NCBI RefSeq assembly: GCF_029395355.1
Contig: NZ_CP113913.1
Coordinates: forward strand, 372,001 to 436,000
Length of the DNA: 64,000 bases
Direction of reading: 5' to 3'
From: Bifidobacterium sp. ESL0800
Lineage (GTDB): Bacteria; Actinomycetota; Actinomycetes; Actinomycetales; Bifidobacteriaceae
Shown here: in pieces, positions 26,750 to 35,303 of the stretch
Layout: each line of letters begins with the position of its first letter
How positions within the stretch are numbered: the first letter of the stretch is position 1
Program-made: the position numbers and the translations under genes
Notes under the pieces: generated by a model
What the model saw: the letters and a program-made list of their open reading frames with translations, nothing else
The model's database searches: none
What the model was told of the DNA's origin: nothing

Positions 26750-29395
26750 ATGTTTTCGGTAACACTCAAACTGATGAAAAAGAGCGGGAAGATGCTCATT
26801 CCCGCCGGCATCGCCATCCTGATCGGCACGGCCTTCATCGCCGCGACCTTCCTGTTCGGCAACGCGATGGACGATTCGCTGCGCACGCAGATGACCTCGC
26901 GCTTCATGCAGGCCGACTACGTGGCGTTGATGGATAATTCGAATGAGGCTGACAGCAACACCTCGGGCGATGACGCGTCGCCGACCGTCCAGACCTTGAA
27001 GATGGACGAGGTCAAGAAGGTCGATGGCGTCACTGGCGTGCAACCACTGGTCTATGGTGACGGACACGTCAAGAAGGGCGACACGACCACCACCACCATG
27101 TACAGCCTGGGCTCCAGCAATACCAGGCTTCAGCCGGTCGAGGTGGTCAAAGGCCATAGCCCGACAAAGGCCGTCGAAGCCGCCTTACCCGAAACCATGG
27201 CTGACAAGCTGCATCTGAAGATCGGGGACACGGCGAAACTCACACTTTCGATCTACGATTCCAGCAATGCTCCAATCGTCAAGGCGAAGCTGGTCGGCCT
27301 TACCCACGACCAAAACGGCAGCTACACCGTGTATGGCGGAGCGACATTGGTCTCCCCGCAGGCGCTGGCGGATCTCTATCATGTCGATTCCTTCAACGAC
27401 GTTCCTTCCAACGGTCTGCTGGTCAACGTGGATCCGTCCAAATCGGCCACGGCCATCCCGCAGATCAAGCAGATCCTCGGCAAGAAGATGACCGTCGATA
27501 CCCGTCAACACATCGGCGACCAGGAAATACAATCGCTGAGCTCCAACGGCAGCTCGCCGGTGAAGATCTTCCTGATGGTGTTCGCCATCCTCGCCATGTT
27601 CGTGGCGGCCCTGGTCATCGCCAACACCTTCCAGGTCTTGATCGCCCAACGTCGCCGCACGCTCGCCCTGCTGCGCACCATCGGCGCGAAGAAGGGCCAG
27701 CTTTATCGTTCCGTGCTTTTCGAGGCCGGCACCTTGGGACTCATCGCTTCGGCGCTGGGAATTGTGGTCGCCATAGGCCTTATGGCAGTGATGACCAAGG
27801 TCGGTATGTCGTTGGGCGACCAGGGCGACAGGATGAAGCTCGTTATCTCCTGGCCGGTCATCGTCGTGCCGCTGGTCTTCGGCATCGTCATGACCGTGCT
27901 CGCCTCCATCGGCTCCGCGCGTTCCGCGACCTCCGTGACGCCGCTCGAGGCATTGCGTCCGCTGGAAATCACGGATACGCGCAAAGCCGGACGGGTGCGT
28001 GGCATCCTCGGCAGCCTGATGATCATCCTGGGCGTCGTCTGCTGTGCGCTCGGCGCCAGCAAGATTCCTGAGGTGTTGACCCACACGGCCCGCAACGGCA
28101 ACGACACCACTTACGAATTCGCATTGCTCTCCGCCGTGGGCGGCTGCGCGTTGCTCTTCATCGGCCTGGCCCTCACCGCCACCTTCTGGTTGCCGGTGCT
28201 GATGCGCGGCATCGGAGCGTTGGTGGCCCACGTCGGTCCGGCCGCCAAGATCGCCGACGGCAACATCCAGAAGAACCCGCGTCGTGTCGCCGCCACCGGA
28301 GTGGCCCTCCTGATCGGCGTCACCCTCGTCTCCACCATCGCCACCGGTGCGGCCTGCGGCAAACAGACCATGGATTCCACACTTGACGCGCGTTACAGCG
28401 TCGATATGGTGGCCGAAGGCAACGGCCTGAGCCAACATGCGGCCGACAAAGTGGCTAAGCTCAAGGGCATCTCGGGCACGTTCTACGCGCCTACTGCCAC
28501 GGCGAGTATCGAAAGTACGGGATCGGAGCGCAAGCTCAGTGCCCTGCTGGTCGGCGTCAACGACAAGCAGGCCTTGCAAAAGGTGATGCACTCCGACCTT
28601 TCCGGAGTCGCCATCACCCCGGGCACGGCGCTCGCTCCGCTCTACAACGCCCAAACCGGCAAGAAAGTGAAATTCACCGACAACAAGGTCCATTTCATCG
28701 ATGTCGGCCAGAACGGCTCGAAGAACGATGTCGAACTGCCTGCGATGAAGGTCAAGCAGGTCGATTACCGCAAGCTCACCAGCATGTATTCCATGGTCGT
28801 TTTCGTCGACCAGTCGGTGCTTGCCGGCAATGGGGTCAAGAGTGATGGGCATATGCTGCTCACCAAGTTCGACATGAACGCGGCGAGCGTCAGCGACACC
28901 TTCGCGGCGGTGCAGGACGCGTTGGGCTCCACCGATGGCGTCAACATCACCGGTCCGATCGCCGAACGCGTCATGTGGGATACGCAGATCGACACCATCA
29001 TGAGGGTGCTGGTCGCTCTGCTCGCCGTCGCCGTGCTCATCGCGCTGATCGGCGTGGCCAACACGCTGAGCCTTTCGGTGATCGAACGCACCCGCGAATC
29101 GGCCACCCTGCGCGCCATCGGCATGACGCGCGGCCAGCTGCGGCGTTCCCTGGCCTGCGAGTCGTTGCTGATCGCGCTGGTCTCGGGTGTGGTCGGCGTC
29201 GTCCTCGGCACCGCCTTCGGCTGGCTGGGCTCCTACATGGTCTTCACCCTCTACGGCAAGACGGCCTACCTCTTCGACTGGAAATTCAACGGCATCGTCC
29301 TGCTGATCGCCGCCCTCGCCGCGTTGGCTTCGAGTATCCTGCCGGCCAGGCGCGCGGTGAAGACCCCGCCGGTCGAGGCGCTCGCCGAGGCGTAG
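26750..29395 (+). CDS. FtsX-like ABC transporter permease
   Basis: An 881-aa membrane protein. A first transmembrane helix at about 20-45 is followed by a large extracytoplasmic region (50-265). A first FtsX module spans ~265-400 (ANTFQVLIAQRRRTLALLRTIGA). A second anchor and large outer region follow, and a C-terminal FtsX module ends it (~745-881, ANTLSLSVIERTRESATLRAIGMTRGQ). This two-module form is typical of Gram-positive antimicrobial-peptide or lipid export permeases. It works with the ATPase just upstream. A bidirectional hairpin follows at 29433. Confidence 0.92.
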   Translation: MFSVTLKLMKKSGKMLIPAGIAILIGTAFIAATFLFGNAMDDSLRTQMTSRFMQADYVALMDNSNEADSNTSGDDASPTVQTLKMDEVKKVDGVTGVQPLVYGDGHVKKGDTTTTTMYSLGSSNTRLQPVEVVKGHSPTKAVEAALPETMADKLHLKIGDTAKLTLSIYDSSNAPIVKAKLVGLTHDQNGSYTVYGGATLVSPQALADLYHVDSFNDVPSNGLLVNVDPSKSATAIPQIKQILGKKMTVDTRQHIGDQEIQSLSSNGSSPVKIFLMVFAILAMFVAALVIANTFQVLIAQRRRTLALLRTIGAKKGQLYRSVLFEAGTLGLIASALGIVVAIGLMAVMTKVGMSLGDQGDRMKLVISWPVIVVPLVFGIVMTVLASIGSARSATSVTPLEALRPLEITDTRKAGRVRGILGSLMIILGVVCCALGASKIPEVLTHTARNGNDTTYEFALLSAVGGCALLFIGLALTATFWLPVLMRGIGALVAHVGPAAKIADGNIQKNPRRVAATGVALLIGVTLVSTIATGAACGKQTMDSTLDARYSVDMVAEGNGLSQHAADKVAKLKGISGTFYAPTATASIESTGSERKLSALLVGVNDKQALQKVMHSDLSGVAITPGTALAPLYNAQTGKKVKFTDNKVHFIDVGQNGSKNDVELPAMKVKQVDYRKLTSMYSMVVFVDQSVLAGNGVKSDGHMLLTKFDMNAASVSDTFAAVQDALGSTDGVNITGPIAERVMWDTQIDTIMRVLVALLAVAVLIALIGVANTLSLSVIERTRESATLRAIGMTRGQLRRSLACESLLIALVSGVVGVVLGTAFGWLGSYMVFTLYGKTAYLFDWKFNGIVLLIAALAALASSILPARRAVKTPPVEALAEA

Positions 29396-29432
29396 CATGG
29401 GGCAAGCCGCCATCTGAAGTGGTGAATCGAAT

Positions 29433-29478
29433 AAAGGTCCTGTTGATCTCTCAGATAAGGGAGATGAACAGGACCTTT
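29433..29478. terminator. Bidirectional terminator between FtsX permease and response regulator
   Basis: AAAGGTCCTGTT (29433-29444) pairs with AACAGGACCTTT (29467-29478), with further pairing inside (ATCTC/GAGAT). The A-rich start and T-rich end allow termination in both directions between convergent genes. Confidence 0.85.
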
Positions 29479-29506
29479 GTGTTGCCTTCTAGCCGGAAAA
29501 TCGCGC

Positions 29507-30391
29507 CTATACCAACCCATTGTCGTAGGCGAAGACGACGGCCTGCACCCGGTCGCGCGAGTAGGTTTTCTGCAGGATGTGGGCGACGTGGGTCTTGACG
29601 GTCGGCAGGCTGATGCACAGCTTGTCGGCGATTTCCTGATTGGAGAGGCCGTGCGCGATTTCGACCAGGACCTCGCGCTCGCGGTCGGTCAACGTCTCGA
29701 CCGCCGGGTCATGATATGACGCGGCGTCGTGAGATCCGTCGCCGTTGCCGGCGTCTGTGGATTGCCGGTTTCCAGTGTTGCCCGGGCCGTTTGCGGATGG
29801 AGTTTCGTCATTGGCACGTGTGCCGCTATACGCATCGGCGGTTGTGGGATCCGATATGCGGCGCCTCATGGAATCGACTGCCGTTCCGCCTTCCGATTGG
29901 GCTTCACGCGCGGCAATTCGGGTGGCACCGAGCTTGCCTTCCACCATCTTCTCGATGAGTCGCTTGGTGGCGGTGGGGGCGATGATGGCGTTGCCCTGAT
30001 AGACCGTGCGAATCGAGGAGAGCAGGGTCTCCGGTTCGGTGTCCTTCAGGAGGAACCCGGAGGCTCCGGCGTCGATGGCGCTCATCACGTATTCGTCGAG
30101 GTCAAAAGTCGTCAAGATGATGACGTGGGTTTTCGCTACGTCGTTGCCCGATTCGCGCTCGGCGTTGATGATGAGTCTGGTTGCCTCGATGCCGTCGGTG
30201 CCGGGCATACGCACATCCATCAAGACCACATCCGGTTTGAGATCGAGCGCGAGAGACACCGCCTCGGCGCCGTTGGAAGCCTGCCCGACCACCTGCATGT
30301 CGTCCTGTGAATCGATGACCATCGCGAAACCCGCTCTCACCAGCTCCTGATCGTCGGCGATAAGGACTCGGATAGGCTGCGTTTCACTCAT
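29507..30391 (-). CDS. LuxR/NarL-family response regulator
   Basis: A 294-aa protein. The receiver domain (1-125) has the acidic pocket IADDQ, phospho-acceptor Asp59 in VVLMDVRMPG, the Thr switch in ILTTF and Lys in LLKDTEP. The C-terminal LuxR helix-turn-helix starts at LTDREREVLVEIAHGLSNQEIADKL. A Ser/Asn/Gly/Asp-rich linker of about 70 residues lies between, far longer than usual. I start at ATG 30391 (MSETQPIRVL). The frame is open far upstream through the 51-bp repeats, but only because the repeat length is a multiple of three. Its partner kinase is encoded upstream; the MacB/FtsX exporter next door is a plausible target. Confidence 0.9.
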   Translation of the reverse strand: MSETQPIRVLIADDQELVRAGFAMVIDSQDDMQVVGQASNGAEAVSLALDLKPDVVLMDVRMPGTDGIEATRLIINAERESGNDVAKTHVIILTTFDLDEYVMSAIDAGASGFLLKDTEPETLLSSIRTVYQGNAIIAPTATKRLIEKMVEGKLGATRIAAREAQSEGGTAVDSMRRRISDPTTADAYSGTRANDETPSANGPGNTGNRQSTDAGNGDGSHDAASYHDPAVETLTDREREVLVEIAHGLSNQEIADKLCISLPTVKTHVAHILQKTYSRDRVQAVVFAYDNGLV

Positions 30392-30449
30392 GCCTTCCAC
30401 TCTAGCAAACCGCTGCGGCAACGCGCATGTTTTGCATATCCATAGCGGG

Positions 30450-30792
30450 GAAGTGTGTTCCGGCTTCGCTTGAGTGCACTTTTTGACCTGACGTGTGCAA
30501 GAAGTGCGTTTGAGCAAAGGTAAAGTGCACTTTTTGACCTGACGTGTGCAAGAAGTGCGTTTGAGCAAAGGTAAAGTGCACTTTTTGACCTGACGTGTGC
30601 AAGAAGTGCGTTTCAGCAAAGGTAAAGTGCACTTTTTGACCTGACGTGTGCAAGAAGTGCGTTTCAGCCATGCTAAAGTGCACTTTTCGACCTGACGTGT
30701 GCAAGAAGTGCGTTTGAGCAAAGGTAAAGTGCACTTTTCGACCTGACGTGTGCAAGAAGTGCGTTTCAGCCATGCTAAAGTGCACTTTTCTC
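30450..30792. repeat. 51-bp tandem repeat array between kinase and response regulator
   Basis: Six full copies with an exact 51-bp period (GACGTGTGCAAG begins at 30490, 30541, 30592, 30643, 30694, 30745), plus a degenerate copy at the left and a partial one at the right. Each unit holds the palindrome AAAGTGCACTTT and the segment GACCTGACGTGTGCAAG. Two unit variants alternate: GAGCAAAGGT with TTTTTGACC, and CAGCCATGCT with TTTTCGACC. The array fills most of the 432-bp gap between the two genes and would be part of their shared transcript. There are no unique spacers, so it is not CRISPR. Confidence 0.95.
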
Positions 30793-30823
30793 ACATAAGG
30801 ATGTTGAATGCGTGACGTGCGCT

Positions 30824-33535
30824 TCAACGGTCGGCGTCGGTGCTGTGTCCCTCGCTAGTCATGCGTTCGGGCGCGGTGACGGCCACCGGATGCAGCAGCG
30901 GTTGGGAGGCGGCGGGGTTGTCGTCGCTGCCGCCGGTCTCACGCAGCACGCGCAGCAGCGATCGCATGTGGGCCAGTGACTCACGCCCTTGTTCGCCGAT
31001 GGAGCGGAACGCCTCGATGATGGCCTGCGGCGAGGTGGAAACGCCTGCCGCCGCATCCCGGTCGAGCATGGCGATGCCCGCGTCGGCCTTGTCGATGACC
31101 CCGGTCAACGTTTCGCTGACCTCGCCGCGGATCTGGGCCCCGATGCGCTCGCGTTCGTGGTTGGCCGCCGCGATCTGTTTCCGTTTCGATTCCGCTTCCA
31201 ACGCCTGGTGCCGGGCCTCGAGCACCATCATGTTCGTTCCGCTCGCGCGCGTCCACAACGCCGCGGTGATGGCCATGGCACATATGGCCAGCGCGATGAT
31301 GACGAACATGGCGATTTCAAAGGGATAGCTTCCGCGGTTGCCGTAGACCGCGTACCGTTGCCGGTTCGTCACCCAATCCACCAGTGTCGGATAGCCGACG
31401 AACGATCCGCTGAACCGGATGCCGAATACCGCCGATCCCACAACCGCGGCCAGACCGGCCCAACGGCGGGAATGCCCTTTGCCATAAAGACATACCGAAT
31501 ACAGGGATATCGGGGCGTAGAGCACGACGACCGGTATATCCGCGCAGAAGATCAACGAGACCATTGCTGCGGCGACCATGAGTGCGGCGGCGCATTGGGG
31601 GAGCCGGCGTCGCAAGGCCAGGGCGGTGAACCCGGCAAGATCGATGGCGAAATCGACTATTTGCAGCTGAGGCGTCGACGCCCGTTCAGTGGTGCCGAAG
31701 ACCATGGTATAGCCGACGTTTGCGCCTCCGTATCGGAACGTGATGAGGCCTGACGGGGCGGCGAGCAACAGCAAAACGGCCGCGAGGATGATGTCGGCGA
31801 GCAGATAGTGGTGTGCGAAGAAGCGTGAGATGCGTTCCACCCAATTGAGGTCTGCGTGTTCGGTTGCACCATTGCCGGTGCCGCTGCCGTTACGCGGTTC
31901 GTCGGCAGAGTAGAGGCGGCGTGAGAGCGAAGAGAACCGTTGAAATATGCTTGCGTGCCGGGATTCGGGATCCGGTTCGTCTTCTATGAGTTCGGGATAA
32001 CGGGCGTCGGACGATGGTCTAGGAAGCGATGCCGTGCTGTTCGTTGACTGGGTGTATCTGCCGGTCTGGTCGGTGACGTCTGGAGAAGAGACGGGCGTAT
32101 CGGTATTTTCGTACGGAAAGGCATCGGCATTTTCGGTTGCCCTGCGTTCGATGGCGTCGAGGTTCTGATGGCGATTGCCGTTGTCGTCTTCGCTGTCGTG
32201 ATGATTCGCGTTTTTATCGCTATTTCGGTGGGAGCCACCGCTCCCGCCTAACGCAATGCGCACCTCGACGGCGAACCCGCCGCCTATTCTGGGCCCGGCC
32301 TGCATTCGTCCGCCTGCAGCCTCGACGCGTTCGCGCATGCCGGTCAGCCCGATGCCCGGCCGATGCCCGTCCATCGCCGCGGCCGCCCCGTTGCCGTTGT
32401 CCTGTATGGCAAGTCGCAGCGTTGTGTCGTTCCATATTTCCCTCACCGTGACCTCCACGCCTTTGCCGGCGTATTTGCGGGCGTTGGTCAACGCTTCCTG
32501 CACGGCATGGTAGATGGCGGATTGTGCCTTGCCACCGAGAAGCTGCGGCTTGGCTTCGCCTTCTATGATCCGCTTCACCGAGCCGCCCGTGGCGTGTGCG
32601 GTGGCATCGGCCTGGGAGGCCAGCGCGGCGATGTCGTCATAGCCGAGGTGCGGGGCACCGCCGAAGGTGCTGAGCAGATCCGACATGTCGCGTTGGGCCT
32701 TGTGCGATTCGTGCCTGATCGTCTCCATGATCGCCCTTGCCTTGGCCGGGTCATGGGCCCCGGCGTAGCGGCCGCCGTCGGATTGGACGATGATGGTGGA
32801 GAGGGTGTGGGCCACCACGTCGTGCATGTCGCGGGCGATGCGGGCGCGTTCGGCGGTACGGGCGATGTCGAGATCCTCCTGTCCGCGGGCGGCCAAGGCG
32901 ATGTTGCGTTCGCGCAGCAGCCGCGCGTTGTCGAGTCTGGTGCGCGACCAGTAGCCCATGAAGCAGGCGGCGGCGAGCATGGTGACGATGCCGACGAGCA
33001 TGAAGAAGACGGTTCCGGCCAAATTCCTGCTGCAGGTGGCGTTGAAGCCGGACGTGTAGACGCTTTGGCAGGAATAGTAGGTGTAGCTTGCGGTGTCGCC
33101 CGCTTGGTGAGGGTTGTGCACGGGTCCTATTTCCATGCCCCAGGTGATGATCGGTGCCGCCGCGCCGCCTACGATGAAGGCCAGAACGATGAAGGCCTTG
33201 CTGTGCGACGGGTCGCCGTAGACGATCACCGAATACAGCATCACCACGGCGAGGGTGTCGCCGAAGACGTAGCCCGGCCCGCAGAGCAGCTGCAGGACGG
33301 CAAGACCCGCGAATGCCAGGGCCGCGACCTGCGGATAACGGCGACGGAAGATGACCGGCACGATCAGCGCGCACGACCATGCGAACTGCCAGCCCTCGCT
33401 ATAGCTGACCCACAGCCCGCCTTCGTCGGTGGTGGTGCTGATAAGCGCGAAAAACAGCGCGACGAGCGCCAGAAGCGCGTCTCCCGCCATCTGGTTGCGC
33501 GCAAGCCACGCCCCGAACCGCCGTAATGTCGTCAT
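30824..33535 (-). CDS. Sensor histidine kinase with internal duplication and degenerate second half
   Basis: A 903-aa protein. First half: five or six membrane helices (15-195), then a HisKA_3 dimerisation domain with His238 in ARDMHDVVAHTL, and an ATPase domain (QEALTNARKYAGKG, DNGNG, GIGLTGMRERVEAAGG). After a ~130-residue polar linker a second membrane domain follows (~565-775) that repeats the first: RRRYPQVAAL matches RRRLPQCAAA, and LYSVIVYGDPSHS matches LYSVCLYGKGHS. The second dimerisation helix (ERERIGAQIRGEVSETLTGV) lacks the phospho-His, and no second ATPase follows. It pairs with the NarL-type regulator downstream and probably senses envelope stress (inference). Confidence 0.9.
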   Translation of the reverse strand: MTTLRRFGAWLARNQMAGDALLALVALFFALISTTTDEGGLWVSYSEGWQFAWSCALIVPVIFRRRYPQVAALAFAGLAVLQLLCGPGYVFGDTLAVVMLYSVIVYGDPSHSKAFIVLAFIVGGAAAPIITWGMEIGPVHNPHQAGDTASYTYYSCQSVYTSGFNATCSRNLAGTVFFMLVGIVTMLAAACFMGYWSRTRLDNARLLRERNIALAARGQEDLDIARTAERARIARDMHDVVAHTLSTIIVQSDGGRYAGAHDPAKARAIMETIRHESHKAQRDMSDLLSTFGGAPHLGYDDIAALASQADATAHATGGSVKRIIEGEAKPQLLGGKAQSAIYHAVQEALTNARKYAGKGVEVTVREIWNDTTLRLAIQDNGNGAAAAMDGHRPGIGLTGMRERVEAAGGRMQAGPRIGGGFAVEVRIALGGSGGSHRNSDKNANHHDSEDDNGNRHQNLDAIERRATENADAFPYENTDTPVSSPDVTDQTGRYTQSTNSTASLPRPSSDARYPELIEDEPDPESRHASIFQRFSSLSRRLYSADEPRNGSGTGNGATEHADLNWVERISRFFAHHYLLADIILAAVLLLLAAPSGLITFRYGGANVGYTMVFGTTERASTPQLQIVDFAIDLAGFTALALRRRLPQCAAALMVAAAMVSLIFCADIPVVVLYAPISLYSVCLYGKGHSRRWAGLAAVVGSAVFGIRFSGSFVGYPTLVDWVTNRQRYAVYGNRGSYPFEIAMFVIIALAICAMAITAALWTRASGTNMMVLEARHQALEAESKRKQIAAANHERERIGAQIRGEVSETLTGVIDKADAGIAMLDRDAAAGVSTSPQAIIEAFRSIGEQGRESLAHMRSLLRVLRETGGSDDNPAASQPLLHPVAVTAPERMTSEGHSTDADR

Positions 33536-33747
33536 GCCTCAAGCGTATCGCTTCGGCGGCATCGCGGCTATCGTGCGCAGGGATGAGAAGGCGTGGGCTG
33601 CGAGGCGTCGCCATCGCCGTCGATGTAAAGGCAAAGGGCAACTAGCCTGTCCCTCGTTCGTGTTCCGTGTTCCGGCAGTATATCTTTCATATGCCGGTTT
33701 GCTCTCTTGCAGGACTTGTCGTTGCCATGTCACGTAGTGGAAACGAT

Positions 33748-33775
33748 TTGACCTATATGTTCCATGCACTATTAC
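33748..33775 (+). promoter_or_regulatory. Putative promoter of the prolyl aminopeptidase gene
   Basis: TTGACC (33748-33753), a 16-bp spacer and TATTAC (33770-33775), about 48 bp before the start codon. Assigned by motif and spacing only. The 287-bp divergent gap shows nothing else certain. Confidence 0.45.
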
Positions 33776-33822
33776 ACTGTTAATCAACACATTCGTCGGT
33801 TGTCGAAGTTGGGGAGACGAAC

Positions 33823-35178
33823 ATGACACTGTTGGCCAAATACTATGTACCTGGGCTCGCCGTTGAGGACCATTCCATAAAAGTACCGCTCGATTGGCGC
33901 GACAGTGATCCGGGCAAGGGGTTCGCCGGAGAATCATTGAGCCTGTTCTACCGGGTGGTCACCGCCCCCGAGCATGTCCACGACGATCTGCCGCTGCTGG
34001 TCTTCCTTCAGGGTGGGCCCGGAGGTGCCGGACCGCGCCCGCTCAATCCGTCGAGCGACGGTTGGATCGCCGAGGCGATCAAGCATTTCCGCATCGTCCT
34101 GCCCGACCAGCGGGGCACCGGCCGTTCCTCCTGCGTCGATTCCAATGTGATGGGCAATATCGAAGGCGCCCATCGTCAGGCCGAATATCTCAAGGCCTTC
34201 CTGGCCGGTTCCATCGTGCGTGATTTCGAGCATCTGCGCCGTACGGAATTCGGCGGAAGAAAATGGGTGACGCTCGGGCAGAGCTATGGCGGGTTCCTGA
34301 CGCTGGCCTACCTTTCCCTGTATCCCGAAGGTCTGAGCGCGAGCTTTACGATGGGCGGCATCCCGCATATCCCGGCCAACGCCCGCGAAGTCTACGAACA
34401 CACTTTCCCGAGAATGGTGCAAAAGACCCATCTTTATTATCGGCGTTACCCCCAGGACGTCGACCGTGTGGCCGCGGTCGCCGACAAACTCTCCGCGCGC
34501 AAAGGGAAGGCGGCCATCACCTTGCCCAACGGTGATCCGCTGAGTGTCGAACGCCTGCAGACTCTGGGCAGAGATTTCGGCATGCAGCCCGGCCCCGAGC
34601 GACTGCACTGGCTGATGGATACCGCCTTTACCGCCGGTGATGGCTCGGCCAAAAGCCGTTCCCCGCTTTCCGACCGGTTCCTCGAATCCGTGATGGAGAC
34701 CACGTCGTCGAACGCCTTGTATTGGCCGCTGCAGGAGTTCATCTACGCCGACGGCGAGCTCGAAGAGCCCATCGGCTGGGCGGCCCAGCAGGTGCGCGAC
34801 GAACATCCTGAATTCGACGCCCGCCATCGTCCGCTGCTGTTCACCGGAGAGGCGGTGTTCCCTTGGATGTTCGAGCAGGAAAAAGCCTTGCGCCCGTTCA
34901 AGGCGGCGGTCGAAGAACTGATGGGCGACACCCGTTTCGGCAAGATCTACGACACCACCCAGCTCAAGCGCAACGAGGTTCCGCTGCAGGCCGCGGTTTA
35001 TTTCGACGATCTGTATGTCGATTCCGGCATGCAGCTCGACATGCTTTCGCGCGTGGGCAATTCCCACGCCTGGGTCACCAACGAATACCAGCACGACGGT
35101 CTTTTCGTCGGTCCTGACGTCTTCGACCATCTGTATCGTCAGGCGCTGGACCGCGGAGATTTGAAAGGTCTGCGTTAG
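33823..35178 (+). CDS. pip: Prolyl aminopeptidase (S33 family, Pip type)
   Basis: A 451-aa alpha/beta hydrolase. Family motifs: LQGGPGGAG (oxyanion region), LPDQRGTGRSS, and nucleophile Ser154 in GQSYGGFLTLAY. A catalytic Asp is probable in AVYFDDLYVD, and His in NEYQHDGL. Such enzymes release N-terminal proline from peptides, some also hydroxyproline (known of the family). No signal peptide, so cytoplasmic. A PepX-like gene follows, and arabinoside hydrolases lie beyond it, suggesting a joint role on proline-rich glycopeptides. The start has GGGGAG upstream. Confidence 0.87.
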   Translation: MTLLAKYYVPGLAVEDHSIKVPLDWRDSDPGKGFAGESLSLFYRVVTAPEHVHDDLPLLVFLQGGPGGAGPRPLNPSSDGWIAEAIKHFRIVLPDQRGTGRSSCVDSNVMGNIEGAHRQAEYLKAFLAGSIVRDFEHLRRTEFGGRKWVTLGQSYGGFLTLAYLSLYPEGLSASFTMGGIPHIPANAREVYEHTFPRMVQKTHLYYRRYPQDVDRVAAVADKLSARKGKAAITLPNGDPLSVERLQTLGRDFGMQPGPERLHWLMDTAFTAGDGSAKSRSPLSDRFLESVMETTSSNALYWPLQEFIYADGELEEPIGWAAQQVRDEHPEFDARHRPLLFTGEAVFPWMFEQEKALRPFKAAVEELMGDTRFGKIYDTTQLKRNEVPLQAAVYFDDLYVDSGMQLDMLSRVGNSHAWVTNEYQHDGLFVGPDVFDHLYRQALDRGDLKGLR

Positions 35179-35303
35179 ATTTTGGCGCAAAGTGCCTGTT
35201 TCGTCCGGTATGTTGTGCACTGTGAAGAAAGAACAAGTTCATGTCGTCGGCTCGTGGTCAGTGTATCGGGCAGTTCAACGATGGATTTCAAAGGAGATTA
35301 ATC

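Noticed and set aside
27185..29413. 742-codon minus-strand open frame
   Set aside because: Antisense shadow of the FtsX permease; His/Gln/Arg/Gly-rich with no recognisable domain.
30391..30721. N-terminal extension of the response regulator through the repeats
   Set aside because: The receiver domain starts normally at MSETQPIRVL (ATG 30391) near a ribosome-site-like sequence; the open upstream frame is a side effect of the repeat period.
30450..30792. CRISPR array
   Set aside because: Units follow one another without unique spacers, and the 51-bp unit varies internally; no cas genes nearby.
30402..30827. Minus-strand open frame encoding a repeated peptide (HFLHTSGQKVHF...)
   Set aside because: It arises because the 51-bp DNA repeat is a multiple of three and lacks stops; no ribosome site or known product, and a second frame through the same array is also open.
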